Of a stretch of 64,000 bases of DNA, positions 28,601-37,805 are shown piece after piece. The DNA lies in NCBI GenBank assembly GCA_029782225.1, contig JAKOVF010000073.1, forward strand, positions 1 to 64,000. Direction: 5' to 3'. The stretch is from Chloroflexota bacterium. GTDB taxonomy: Bacteria; Chloroflexota; Anaerolineae; Anaerolineales; Villigracilaceae. A program made the translations under genes and the position numbers. The notes under the pieces are model-generated. The model searched no databases. It was not told the DNA's origin and saw nothing but the letters and a program-made list of their open reading frames with translations. Each line of letters starts with the position of its first letter. Within the stretch, counting starts at the first letter, position 1.

Positions 28601-30084
28601 GCAAGAACAACCGGTTCAAGATCGGAGCGCTGTATTTGGGGCACAGTGTATTCTGGAAATAGGGTTTTGAACTGCTTTTCAGTGTAGAGGCAATATGCCT
28701 GTCCATCTCGGACACGCCCGCCTCTTCCCCATCTTTGTTTACAGCCTGCCTGGCTATGCAGTACTGTTACGACCTGTTTGGTTTGAGTCGCAATGTTCCA
28801 CTGCGCCTCATTAATAAGGCCGCTATCGACAATATATACAATGTCTTCCACCGTCAAGGATGTTTCAGCAACATTTGTGGTAACAACAACACGTCTACGA
28901 GAGGGATCCGGCTTTTTCAGCAAAGCCTTATTTTGGTCGTCTTGAGCCAGCGTTGTGTATAGCGGAAAAACGTCCACACTTGTTAGCCTCTCATTGGCTC
29001 GCGCTGCCTGTCTAATCAACGTCACTGCCTGCTCAATTGGCCGTTCGCCTTGTAGGAAAGCCAAAATATCGCCAGAGGATTTGTTGCCAACTCCAATTTC
29101 CTCCAAGAGCCATATAACCTTCTTGGCAACCTCCGCAGGTATGCTTTTTAACAGCTTTGGCAGCGTCTCATAAGGGAGCGGCTTTGTTTCGTCTGCAAAG
29201 TATGTATCTACGTTGAATTTGCGCTTCCCCTGGAACTCAATCAACTTAGCCGTATCTCTACCAAAAAAATCAACAAATAGCCCCGAATCTATGGTGGCGC
29301 TTGCAACGATCAGTTTCAGATGCGGATACCGCGGAAGCAGCTTCTTTAATAGACCAAGGATTAGATCAATGTTGAGGCTGCGCTCATGCGCCTCGTCAAT
29401 CATGATTACGCTTAGATTGGCTATCTGCCCACTGGCAATCCAATTTATTAATGTGCCGTCAGTCGCGTAGACTAATCGGTTACGCCAATCAGAATAGGGA
29501 TTATCCTTATATCGAAATCCAACATCAAAACCTGATCCAATACTAGAGCCATATAGATCTTTGGCCACATATGCAGGGATATTTCTAGTCGCCTGGATGC
29601 GGGGCTGTGTAATCAGGACTTGACCATAGCGCGTGAATCGATCTTCTGGAATCCCCGACGGCGGGTTGATTAGCCGAAATGGAAGGGCTGTAGATTTGCC
29701 TGATCCCGTTGGCCCAACAACTACAGCAACATGATGACCTGGAGGGTCAAACCACTCAAAAAGAGCACGAATATCATCATCCGAGACGCCGAATTTTGAG
29801 GGATCATATCCAGCCTCCCGCTCAATAGCTTTATGCTCTCTTTGAGGGTGCGATAGAGCGCCCAATGAGCCTGGATGAATATGAGAAGTATCAACATTGG
29901 GCCGCGGCTTGATCTCGAAATAGGCAGCTCCCATCAGGGCTGTTTGTCGATTGTGTTTCTTGCGGCACTCGGGACACCTCTCCGGACGTGATTCCCCCTT
30001 CGTCTCGCCCGTCCTATACGACCAGTCCGAATATCCGAAGTCATTCCCGCAATCTTTACACTTCACAATCCACTCTTTGGCCAT
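25648..30084 (-). CDS. Zinc-ribbon DEAH-box helicase with C-terminal S1 domains
   Basis: A 1478-residue HrpA-type ATPase. Order: a Cys4 zinc ribbon (C9/C12 and C37/C40), Walker A GPTGSGKS (124-131), DEAH box MIDEAHERS (about 226), motif III SATI, QRWGRGGR for motif VI, a winged-helix/ratchet part, a long central region, and at least two S1 RNA-binding domains at the end (VMRIVDFGAFVEIEPGLHGLIHKSRI; GVIKKIIPAGLIVELEPGVSGLVHVSKIS). HrpA proteins are about 1300 residues and lack the ribbon and these tandem S1 domains, so this is a variant likely acting on RNA or on stalled translation. It is the last gene of a three-gene operon with SUKH and an unknown protein; the gap before it is 18 nt. A defence role is possible, not shown. 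Confidence 0.85.
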   Translation of the reverse strand: MAKEWIVKCKDCGNDFGYSDWSYRTGETKGESRPERCPECRKKHNRQTALMGAAYFEIKPRPNVDTSHIHPGSLGALSHPQREHKAIEREAGYDPSKFGVSDDDIRALFEWFDPPGHHVAVVVGPTGSGKSTALPFRLINPPSGIPEDRFTRYGQVLITQPRIQATRNIPAYVAKDLYGSSIGSGFDVGFRYKDNPYSDWRNRLVYATDGTLINWIASGQIANLSVIMIDEAHERSLNIDLILGLLKKLLPRYPHLKLIVASATIDSGLFVDFFGRDTAKLIEFQGKRKFNVDTYFADETKPLPYETLPKLLKSIPAEVAKKVIWLLEEIGVGNKSSGDILAFLQGERPIEQAVTLIRQAARANERLTSVDVFPLYTTLAQDDQNKALLKKPDPSRRRVVVTTNVAETSLTVEDIVYIVDSGLINEAQWNIATQTKQVVTVLHSQAGCKQRWGRGGRVRDGQAYCLYTEKQFKTLFPEYTVPQIQRSDLEPVVLAAKAAGIDDLTSFDWIPKPPFAELERAPRSLQKIGALDPDGYLTEHGLELQSLGEEPAMGHLMAMADRFSCAIEMATIIPMIKLGGIRYLFRNERTWDAPTRREVNRIHESITKSCLDDIELCLKIYAAWSEPEFAGQALIPYWAFLEIWPKYIPPLTKEIQQALGEKRTEELRERATHIGSYEDLQKLSNEFGHGEQIKRWFEDAKLAVSSAKREAWAKANFINPSTLKNKIEPQRETLLKALSGHKKETERRPIDFRLLDRVRIIFAFCLPDRRYTLIEPDATKEDARYQAVVNDGISVQPGKDGEAIIQISQDSVLYERAPRSFVCGRQQVVTRRTPAEQGAIPVANVSFLSLLRQEWLEKLERSGISEIDLALFIAQQTRDEASGELKGAGSRERLFLDQIFPIGSRYVCTIKSIQQDGTTEIEPIRNLADPVEIIEDFRGDDYPILETLEIAENVDPELGELADTVLSAADAPVANPEEDVQPAWMDLEGHPAEENLLSSEEIETLRLARSEKLEVKRISDKYRWKLEVSDGDSYEVGDFVRVEVINHDFDQEDIFVTVLRPIPDPEPFEVFAREYHIGDVVSLNTLAYDQRPGDYLASLIVQEPVSKLEIVLEPEKLTFSTRSFVVKEIPLGIEIKAEVETVDRLRRRIGVSCLPVVENHLNHLVARQRSKDGVFELGSAIVREITPERIFVSLPWSDPSKGLIHVVGISGRGLYKPAENFTLGEECTLRLSFSKNRTHGSIPEIPHRIESLIAARQQEFSILSWENGTLSYEGRMNSSARKNLKSPVRDRIYYRAIDDLYRLSNQLTAETIDTDWPNRAAKYPVGRQLTVKVMRIVDFGAFVEIEPGLHGLIHKSRIAWGGVDDPNKVVKIGETVQVTVERIDPEKHQIALTMLRVETDPFLKYRDGHKQVGVIKKIIPAGLIVELEPGVSGLVHVSKISRNFMSAEELAERYELEEAIEVTILSVDLANRRLSFDI

Positions 30085-30102
30085 AGCTTATTACCTTCGC
30101 TA

Positions 30103-31341
30103 TTAATCCCAGCTTTTTCCTTCTTCATACCCGGACTTGCCCCGATAATAAAAAGGGACCACTTGAAGTATCGACAACGCCTCAGCCCGGGAGACAAGTT
30201 CCTCAACTAAAGCTCGGTAAAAACCAACTATTGCTGGCTGTAAACCCGTTTGGTAGAGATGAATAATGAAGGCTCCCTTGTCGCGCATCCCTTGTAGCTG
30301 CCGCTTTGTTTCCGCATAACAGAACTCATCCGTTTCCGCGAACGCGCGAGCTTTGGACACCTCACGATTTCTAAACCATGACAGGTCTACCCTATGATCC
30401 ATTTCCAAGTGGCGCATGCTCAGGAGCGCTACTTTCAGGGAAGGAGCGTTGGTCAATCTAGCCAGATCGTCGGCTGCACGAGTTGGCAAGCATTTCAGAG
30501 GCAGGTCTCGTGCCTGCGAACCGTCGGTATATATGACCTGAATATAAATTGGTGTTTCAAGATTGCCGGAATCCGAGTAAGCAAAAGCATTAAGTACTTC
30601 TGTTATGACATTATGAGGCTGATTACTAAAATTGACCGCACATCGCTTCCCTTCTTTAGCGCTTTGAACGGCCCGGTCCACTTGATCATAAAGAATTTCG
30701 TAGGCATTGCCTCCTTCATTGTCAAAAGACCTTTCTTCCACCATCGCAATCTGAAAAGCTGGCTTATTGGGTTCCCCGAGGGCTACCGAAGGTTGGAATG
30801 TCTGTTCACGATAAGTGAAAGGATTTTGGAGTTCCACTACCCCGCATTGGTTCTCGGCAGCGAGTCGAAAGAACTCTATCCTCGTTTTCAAATCCGCCAC
30901 CTGAGACAAGTGCAAATTGCTGACCAGACCCGCAAAGGCCTTTACATGGGCTGGTACCAGGTCGGGAGGAAAAAAAGTTGCTCCCAGCCGCATCTCTCGT
31001 GATGCTACTGTAGCCTTTTCATACATTAATCTCATGGCATCCAGATAGTTCTGGCCTAGCGTCGTGACGGGCGAACTATTTGAAGTCAAGGCAGCCTTAA
31101 ATTCGGCTGGCTCCTTGATCGACTGGAGAGGCGCAAGCTTCATGGCTGCCTCAAGCCGAGAACAACAGAGGCTGAGACGTGACCTCTCATTTTCCTGATT
31201 TACTCCCTTTTCAATCCGGAGTTCAATGCCTAAAGCATCTTGCACAAAAGAATGGAAAGCTAATGTTTGATTTCCCCACACATTTTTTGCGGCCCAAATC
31301 GGCCCCGGCAAAGCGCAAACGGTCACTGTTGATGTGATCAT
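30103..31341 (-). CDS. Unknown protein in the helicase operon
   Basis: A 412-residue soluble protein that I do not recognise. No signal peptide, membrane helix or nucleotide-binding loop is visible. There are short conserved-looking blocks such as RLGATFFPPDLVPAHVKAF and GNAYEILYDQVDRAV, and a C-terminal stretch with FIIHLYQTGLQPAIVGFYRALVE. The start ATG overlaps the stop of the SUKH gene (ATGA), so its synthesis is coupled to that protein and the two probably act together or are needed in fixed ratio. The helicase follows 18 nt downstream. Confidence 0.7.
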   Translation of the reverse strand: MITSTVTVCALPGPIWAAKNVWGNQTLAFHSFVQDALGIELRIEKGVNQENERSRLSLCCSRLEAAMKLAPLQSIKEPAEFKAALTSNSSPVTTLGQNYLDAMRLMYEKATVASREMRLGATFFPPDLVPAHVKAFAGLVSNLHLSQVADLKTRIEFFRLAAENQCGVVELQNPFTYREQTFQPSVALGEPNKPAFQIAMVEERSFDNEGGNAYEILYDQVDRAVQSAKEGKRCAVNFSNQPHNVITEVLNAFAYSDSGNLETPIYIQVIYTDGSQARDLPLKCLPTRAADDLARLTNAPSLKVALLSMRHLEMDHRVDLSWFRNREVSKARAFAETDEFCYAETKRQLQGMRDKGAFIIHLYQTGLQPAIVGFYRALVEELVSRAEALSILQVVPFYYRGKSGYEEGKSWD

Positions 31342-32951
31342 TCTCTCATTATCCTACTACTAGCCAGCCTTCGGGCTGCATCATTCTCGAGTGCAGCTAG
31401 AGTCTCCGGGCAAACGAGGACACCGACTTCATTTTTCGCCGCCTCTGATATCCACTCACCCTGTAGTTCCTGAGGTAGTTCCTCGAAGTCACGAGGCACC
31501 AGAATGCCTACAAACGGAACTTCGTCAGCCGTGCCGGCATTTCGAGCCAAATCCCTTGCAACAAGTATGTCTTGGGCAAAATAGCGCATCAAGTCCTCAA
31601 TGCTATAAGCCCTCAATAATATTAGAAATTCGGTTCCGGCCGCTGCGTTTTGCGCTATTGGGTTCTTAAGCCAATGGATAGGTATCTCCTCGGAGCAAGA
31701 GTAGACCTTAGCGTAATAACAACTATTGAACGTTATAGCTAGAGGTCTCACATCATCCTCTAGCTCAAGCGCCTCGTTCTCAGTATTGTGGTCGCGTTTG
31801 GCAAGCTTTCGATCCATGACACCGCCCATAACAGCAGCGCTCGCATGCACCAGATCATTGAGGTAAAGATGGCGCTGTTCAGGCCAGAAATCGCCACCCA
31901 ATATGCTTTCGGGCCGCGGACTACCTAAGATGATATGTTCAATTTCAGCACGCGTCCACAGCCCATGATACAAGGCATAGCAGGGTCGCTCGATTGAGAT
32001 CTTTCCTTCCTGAGATAATAAATGAATTGCGTCCCTCAGCGATGGTGAAAACTCCGCAATAGCCAGGTATAAGAGTCTTGCCTCCGATGGAGTGATCCTG
32101 CCCTCCGCAATCTGCGATAGCGTTACTCCGTAATTGTCGGCCAATGCACAGATGGCTAGAGGCACCCTGCCACCATCCACATTTTCGCTGAACCGAACCT
32201 CCATTGAGCCGCCACACTTGTATGCTTCTGAAAGCAGAAAAGAAGTGGTAATCTTTGCACCAATTCCCTCTTCAAATTCGGGAACATCGGATGTCATGCA
32301 TACATCTACCTCTAAACAATTACTATCAATTGAATGGCGAACTACGGTTAATCCCAGCACCACATCTTGTGAACAGAATCGATAGGGCCTCCAGACATGA
32401 TTTCTAGGCAATTTCCCCACCGAGAGATAATCCCTTTCAAATTCCTGCACATGTTCCTCTAGGACGCTAAAGGCCCTTTTTCGGTGTTTTAGGCTTGTGA
32501 GCACTGGCAAAAGGTATGTCGCGAAATCCTGACTCAAGTGAAGAATAGGTTCTTCACCAGGTAACGTGTTGAATTTCCATAAAACGACAGGTGCACTTGT
32601 ATCCGGCGATTGAACAGTTGGACATTGGAGACAAACCACGCCCTCTGATTCTGGCATATCGCGAATTGGAACTAGATTCTTCGGGATTCCGGGCGATATC
32701 TTCCACAGGCCGTCCAGCGCCCAAACAATGGATGGCTCGCGGTCAACTGGGCTACTCACGCCGTAAATAGATATGCCCCCGATCTTGATTGCTCCATAAC
32801 GATTTAGGAATACCCGATATTCTTCTGGAAACTTTACTCCAAGAATCTTCTCAACTTTCTCGATTCCCTCCATTGGTATTTTACCCACCTTCGTTACTTG
32901 CTCACGAAAGGAATCGATAATTGCGAACAATCGCTGAAGAGATTCGGTCAT
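31338..32951 (-). CDS. SUKH (SMI1/KNR4) domain protein
   Basis: About 537 residues. The first 150 show a SUKH fold: helix, then VEKILGVKFPEEYRVFLNRYGAIKIGG, then alternating strands (WKISPGIPKNLVPIRD, GVVCLQC, PVVLWKF) and a closing helix. SUKH proteins often serve as immunity factors against toxins or as adaptors. The remaining 380 residues are unfamiliar. The ATG ending at 32951 is preferred over the TTG three codons upstream. First gene of the operon; promoter not identified. Confidence 0.7.
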   Translation of the reverse strand: MTESLQRLFAIIDSFREQVTKVGKIPMEGIEKVEKILGVKFPEEYRVFLNRYGAIKIGGISIYGVSSPVDREPSIVWALDGLWKISPGIPKNLVPIRDMPESEGVVCLQCPTVQSPDTSAPVVLWKFNTLPGEEPILHLSQDFATYLLPVLTSLKHRKRAFSVLEEHVQEFERDYLSVGKLPRNHVWRPYRFCSQDVVLGLTVVRHSIDSNCLEVDVCMTSDVPEFEEGIGAKITTSFLLSEAYKCGGSMEVRFSENVDGGRVPLAICALADNYGVTLSQIAEGRITPSEARLLYLAIAEFSPSLRDAIHLLSQEGKISIERPCYALYHGLWTRAEIEHIILGSPRPESILGGDFWPEQRHLYLNDLVHASAAVMGGVMDRKLAKRDHNTENEALELEDDVRPLAITFNSCYYAKVYSCSEEIPIHWLKNPIAQNAAAGTEFLILLRAYSIEDLMRYFAQDILVARDLARNAGTADEVPFVGILVPRDFEELPQELQGEWISEAAKNEVGVLVCPETLAALENDAARRLASSRIMRE

Positions 32952-33026
32952 CAAATTCAATACCCCTATGCTGAGGGTTAATACGGCGCGACACTATAGT
33001 TTCGCAAGCTGGACAGAATAAACAGA

Positions 33027-33431
33027 TTAATGTTTATTTGCTTCGATCCCCGCGACCACATTAGAGACCGCTTCTACCAGAGCACCTATAACAGTACCAA
33101 CAATCGAAGTTCCAATAATAGCACCGACCAGCATAGCAGAGGTCATGGGATCCGATACGTGTTGGAGATCCCCAATCGTCGCTTGGATAGAGGGTGAATC
33201 TACCAACTGCTGCTCAATGGTTCCTTTTATGGGATCCGCGCCAGCTGTTCGGGCAGATTCCGCGACTTCAGCCCTGGCCCGGTCCTTTTCGCGCTGATGA
33301 TATTCTCTCAATTGATCTGCTAGTGGAACGTAATCACCAAGTCTTGCTTGTAGCCCGTTTCTGGAGTAACCTCCTACAGCGCCCTTCAAATCGCTAAGAT
33401 TAGTATTGGTGCAAAAGTTTGAACATCCCAT
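33027..33431 (-). CDS. Small hypothetical protein with a hydrophobic C-terminal half
   Basis: 134 residues, unrecognised. The N-terminal half is hydrophilic and rich in Arg/Glu (REYHQREKDRARAEVAES); the C-terminal half holds a long Ala/Gly/Val/Ile stretch (AMLVGAIIGTSIVGTVIGALVEAV) that could be a glycine-zipper membrane segment. An in-frame longer start (33500) exists, but the ATG beginning MGCSNF is more likely. It is on the same strand upstream of the SUKH operon, 75 nt from it, and could belong to it. Confidence 0.45.
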   Translation of the reverse strand: MGCSNFCTNTNLSDLKGAVGGYSRNGLQARLGDYVPLADQLREYHQREKDRARAEVAESARTAGADPIKGTIEQQLVDSPSIQATIGDLQHVSDPMTSAMLVGAIIGTSIVGTVIGALVEAVSNVVAGIEANKH

Positions 33432-33500
33432 AAAAACTCGCTCTCGTGATTCGGGAATTAATAATATTATAATCCTGTTATTCCAGGTTCTGCTTGTCAA

Positions 33501-34161
33501 ATCTAGGGCAATCGCATTTGGATTTTTTATCCTCTAATCTTCGCCAATCTCCGCGAAATCATATTGAGATTAGCGTAAATTCGCGGAGATTGGCGGATTC
33601 TCGAACGAAGACATGGGCCTTTAAGCGCCTGGGGTTTTCTAATACGATTGCCCTGCTTGTCAAACTTGCGCGAAGAACCAACCAGACGCTGTGTATGCGC
33701 ATATCACGCGCGTCGCTCCGATGGGACAGCATCGGGCACTTGTTTTACAGGATGTTTCGTTCCTGCAGAGTTACCAAGAAGACTTGTTCCAAGAATCATC
33801 AATGGGATTTTGACAATACATAATCAGTGGTGTAGTTCAGGTCGTTGAACTAAATCAGCCGCACGCTCCCCCATTGAATAATTGGCAGACAACCAAAATT
33901 CTTCCAGTCACCGAGAACAGCTGAAGTATGCGAGCCCATTCCAGAGAAGGCTGTTTGGGCAACGTTAACTACCCACGGCCGTGCTAGCAAAGCAAAACCA
34001 ATCGGATTCCTCTCATCCCAACATATTGAGAAGCCGCAAAAACTTCTTGCGCATCGCCTCCAAGATTTGCGCGCTCGATTGGTGACCCGAATCGACCTCC
34101 AACCATAACAAGGTTTCGGTACCATCCACCGTGCCCCAAGCAAGAGCATCAGCGTGATTTT
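33501..34161. other. Decayed intergenic region
   Basis: Short overlapping frames on both strands, none resembling a protein family. It contains a strong inverted repeat (listed separately) and otherwise nothing I can name. Confidence 0.4.
33542..33595. repeat. Perfect 16-bp inverted repeat
   Basis: CGCCAATCTCCGCGAA (33542-33557) and its exact complement (33580-33595) enclose a 22-nt loop. There is no T-tract on either side, so it is more like a small mobile hairpin (MITE or REP-like) or a protein-binding site than a terminator. Confidence 0.75.
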
Positions 34162-34748
34162 GGGACTTTCATTTTTCAAAAATCAGTATGGGACATTCTT
34201 TCTGTTGAAGACCGCCCTGTTGTGGTGGTACCGGCGCAGAAAATTCAGGAAGTCCTTCGCGAACGTTCGGGAAAGATGCCAGAGGAATTATCCATCAGCG
34301 ATGTATGTAACCTCCCTATTCTTGAACGTAATGAAGACTCCTCGGAATTATGGGTTAGAGATAAAGAATTCGAATTGCTTCTTGCAGCGTTTTACCTGTC
34401 TTTTCAGATTGAGAATGGGCTAGAGGTTGGTAGCTTGGGTCTTCAACAACTCGGGAATCTCAAGGGGGGATGGTCCGGACAAGCAATGTCGTACGCCGGC
34501 AGTGACTCTAAGCGTATAAGGGAATTGCAGAAATACGCATTTGCTATCCCGAGGGCTTAGATCACAAAAGCTGGACATTATATACAAAGGCCTTTTCTGG
34601 AGTAATCAAGCATCGGGGATATCTCTACATTCCAAATTATCTCAAGTCGTGCGTTGATGAATGCAACGAGTTACCATCGATACTCGAATTCATGGGCAAG
34701 CTATTCTTATCGCTTTTGGCAGTCAACTTCTCTCATTCGAGTCCCTAA
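34162..34748 (+). pseudogene. Frameshifted, 5'-truncated gene of unknown function
   Basis: The frame ...WDILSVEDRPVVVV, PAQKIQEVLRERSGKMPEEL and LLLAAFYLSFQIENGLEVG reads like real protein but has no start codon in a sensible place. It stops at 34560; shifting frame near 34548 lets it go on as EGLDHKSWTLYTKAF, SGVIKHRGYLYIPNYL to a stop at 34748. So this looks like the remnant of an acquired gene with one frameshift. The family is not recognised. Confidence 0.5.
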
Positions 34749-35255
34749 CGTAGTAATTAGCGACGGCATTGTCGGAAATTTGTCCAGATTTCGTCGCTGC
34801 TGTGCCACATCTGCCTAGCCTTCACACGTGACCTGCGAGTCTAATTGTCCGCATTCTCCATACAATGCCAAGATGATGGCAATTTCTCCATCGCGCCCGC
34901 AACATTGCCGCTTAGTTGTCCCCTACTTGTCTCAAATGAATAGCATTTGATGCGAGTGATTTGATTGTAGAGTCACGAGACTACGACAGGCTTATGCGTC
35001 GGTTGCATCATCAATCTTCTCAAGAGAAGCTCCCCATGCTCACAGCTAAACCGGCCTCCATCCCCAAGAAGACACGGAAGGACAGAAGTGGACATTTGAG
35101 ATATAGCAGTCAGCTTTTGACACAGCAGAACGAATTTCGAGACTTTGCCCCAATCGAATCGCGGTCTTATACAATTGAGAAACCGCGATCAAATCCAGGC
35201 ACACCGGAACCACTACTGGAATGGCTCGCCAAGATTGGCAGACGACTACAAGACA
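34749..35255. other. Gene-free segment before the recombinase remnant
   Basis: An open frame of 132 codons (34961-35359) overlaps the recombinase remnant but has low-complexity, unfamiliar sequence; I see nothing else. Confidence 0.4.
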
Positions 35256-36749
35256 TTGATCCCCGGAGCAGCCTATATTCGCTATTCATCAACCATGCAG
35301 GACGATTCCTTGAGCTTGGATGTACAGCTGCGCCAAATAAAAGCCCGGGCCGAGTATGATGGGGGAGAAATTGTTGTATTTTTTCCGATCTTGCGACCTC
35401 TGCCTATACCAAGCAATATCGCTCTGGCATCGTCCAAATGCTCGTGGCGGCGCGGTGTTTTTCAAAGGCTGTATGTTCACAAGCTAGATCGTCTTGCGCG
35501 CCGTATTGAATGGGCAATTGAAATTGTGAAGGAACTAGAAAAGGTCGGGGCCACCCTAAAAGCTGTGGAGCAAAACTTTGACCTGACTACACCGGAGGGC
35601 AAATTGATGTTTCACCTCCTTGGGTCTCTCGGCGAGTTCTATTCAGACAACCTGAGCAAAGAAACCCATAAAGGCAAGTATGAGCGCACCATGCAAGGCT
35701 TCCACAATGGATGGGTATCGTGGGGATACGTTAGCCAATTTGTGGATAATCGCATGATGGCTGGAATAGATGAGAGTTTGAGGGAAGTTGTGCGACAAGT
35801 TTTCGAGCTCTCTGCCACGTGACTATACTATACTACGACCAGCAGATCGCCAACTGGATCAATGAGCGCGGTCATCGAACATTTCGAGGAGGGGCTTTTA
35901 CCAGACAGTGCGCCTGACATTCTTCAGAATCCCTTCTATATGGGATACGTTCGCTATCGAGGGGTCTTTATAAAGGGAAAGCAACATCGAGGAGCGGGTG
36001 AAATGATTAAAGGCCAGCACGAGCCGTTGATCAGCGAGGAGCTGTTTCAGGCATGCCAGAAGGTACGAGCATAGCGTCGGAAGGCGGCCGATAGAAATCA
36101 AATCACACGGCATGTGTACCTCTTAAGTAGAGTTATTCATTGCGGCCATTGTGGCCGCCGCACGCGCGCCCAAAGCACTATGAAAGGCGGGCGTTACTAT
36201 CGTGAATCATCAAGATTTTCGGGGATTGCATGCGATTATGATGGCAAAAGCGTGCGGGCAGCTGATGCAGAAGCTGTTATTGATACATTGATTCAGGGTC
36301 TGAAACTGCCGCAAGATTGGCAGGAGGCCGCAAAAAGGATGTTGGTGCAGGGTAATATGGCCGAGGACAACGAGCGCGAAAAACTTCGATTGAGAACTGA
36401 AATTCGCCGCATGCGAGCGGGATACAAGCATGGATTATACGAAGGGGAAGAGTTTGTGTTCTGGCGTGAGATTGAAAGTATGCAGGCGAAGTCAAAGGCC
36501 TTAGAACAGGTTGAGCCATCTGACATCTCGAAGGCTGCGGACTCATTCATTGAAATCACAAACGCGTGGCAACATGCAACGCGTGAGGAACAACAAGAGT
36601 TGGTGAAGATTCCCTTTGAGGGAATTAGATACGATTTTGAGCAGAAACGAATTTGTGCGATTCAGCGAAAGCCCGAATACGCGATACTATTCGGCTTCAT
36701 GGATATCTTGGTGACGGCAAATGATGGATTCTATTATCTCAAGCAGTAG
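35256..36749 (+). pseudogene. Decayed large serine recombinase
   Basis: Remnant of a large serine integrase/resolvase. The resolvase domain begins GAAYIRYSSTMQDDSLSLDVQLRQI (the catalytic Ser is in the YSS motif) and continues with VHKLDRLARRIEWAIEIVKELE, followed by a Recombinase domain (DILQNPFYMGYVRYRG, GQHEPLISEELFQACQ) and a zinc ribbon (VIHCGHCGRRTRAQS) with a coiled-coil tail. The frame is lost around 35385-35465 (the stretch FSDLATSAYTKQYRSGI is in another frame) and again near 35820-35900, and there is an in-frame TAG at 36072-36074. With at least four lesions it should be dead. It could once have mobilised the surrounding island. Confidence 0.8.
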
Positions 36750-36788
36750 AAATAGATGTAGGCAAAGACTGGACGACAGAGATTCCGT

Positions 36789-37655
36789 CTTAGAGAGTGT
36801 ATTAAAAGTGGTCGAGTAAGATTGGAGAATGACCAAATTCAACCAAACCTACTCGACCGATCTCAAGTATACCGAATGGCAACAGATTTCGGAGCTCTTT
36901 CCAACTTTCCAAATGGGTCGTCCAGCCAAATGGGAAAAATGGCAGGTGATCAATGCGATTCTGTACGTCAATCGTACCGGGTGCCAATGGCGGATGTTGC
37001 CCGTCAATTTTCCTCCGTGGCGAACGGTGTATTTCTACTATTGGAGTTGGCAACGAGACGGTGTCTGGCAGCGGATCAATGAGGTATTGGTGAAGAAAGT
37101 GCGCCAGAAAGCCGGACGCCATGAGCGACCGAGTGCGGCCGTGATTGACAGCCAGAGTGTGAAGACGTCGGAAGGTGGTGAAGAACGCGGCGTGGATGTG
37201 CATAAGCAAACGCCGGGCAGGAAGCGGCACCTGGTGGTAGACGTTTTGGGATTGGTGTTGCTGGTTGTGGTGCATAGCGCCAGCATTCAGGATGGAGCCG
37301 GAGGCTTGTTGACCTTGCAAAAACTGTTTGATCATATCAAACATAACCTTCACAATCGCTGGTGTCGCCTGAAACTCATCTGGGCGGATGGCGGGTACCC
37401 TTCGATCATTGATGCAGTTCGCCAACGATTCGGTTGGACCTTGCAAATCGTGAAACGTTCGGATGATGTCAAAGGTTTTCAAGTGCTTCCTCACCGCTGG
37501 GTCGTCGAACGAACCTTCGGATGGTTAGGTCGTTACCGCCGTCTGGCTCGCGATTACGAGCACACCACATTATCCAGCGAAACTATGGTGTATATCGCCA
37601 GCACGCGCCGTATGCTAAAAATGCTGGCAACTTGACTTTTAAATCGCTTTCTAAG
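36789..37655 (+). mobile_element. IS5-family insertion sequence
   Basis: Terminal inverted repeats of 21 bp with about four mismatches (36789-36809, CTTAGAGAGTGTATTAAAAGT-type, and 37635-37655) bracket one intact transposase gene. The element lies 40 nt behind the recombinase remnant. Confidence 0.8.
36829..37635 (+). CDS. IS5-family DDE transposase
   Basis: 268 residues. An N-terminal DUF4096-like domain (QISELFPTFQMGRPAKWEKW, NRTGCQWRMLPVNFPPW) is followed by the DDE catalytic core: AAVIDSQSVKTSE for the first Asp, LIWADGGYPS for the second, and HRWVVERTFGWLGRYRRLARDYE for the Glu region. Full length and without lesions, so probably active or recently active. It is read in the same direction as the recombinase remnant. 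Confidence 0.9.
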   Translation: MTKFNQTYSTDLKYTEWQQISELFPTFQMGRPAKWEKWQVINAILYVNRTGCQWRMLPVNFPPWRTVYFYYWSWQRDGVWQRINEVLVKKVRQKAGRHERPSAAVIDSQSVKTSEGGEERGVDVHKQTPGRKRHLVVDVLGLVLLVVVHSASIQDGAGGLLTLQKLFDHIKHNLHNRWCRLKLIWADGGYPSIIDAVRQRFGWTLQIVKRSDDVKGFQVLPHRWVVERTFGWLGRYRRLARDYEHTTLSSETMVYIASTRRMLKMLAT

Positions 37656-37805
37656 GGATTGACTGATTCAGTAGCACACTTACCCCATGTAAAGCTATAG
37701 CGTTGATGACCAAGAAGTGTCACAGGTTTAGCATCACGAAATTGGGCTGGCGTCGTTTCTTGTAGAACTCAGTAACGGGTGAATTCGATGAGTTTTGAGT
37801 TGAGC

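Noticed and set aside
30394-31002. 202-codon + strand frame
   Set aside because: Antisense to the coupled 412-residue gene; no family likeness and no ribosome site.
33850-34179. 109-codon - strand frame
   Set aside because: Not recognisable, and overlaps a better supported decayed gene; too weak to list.
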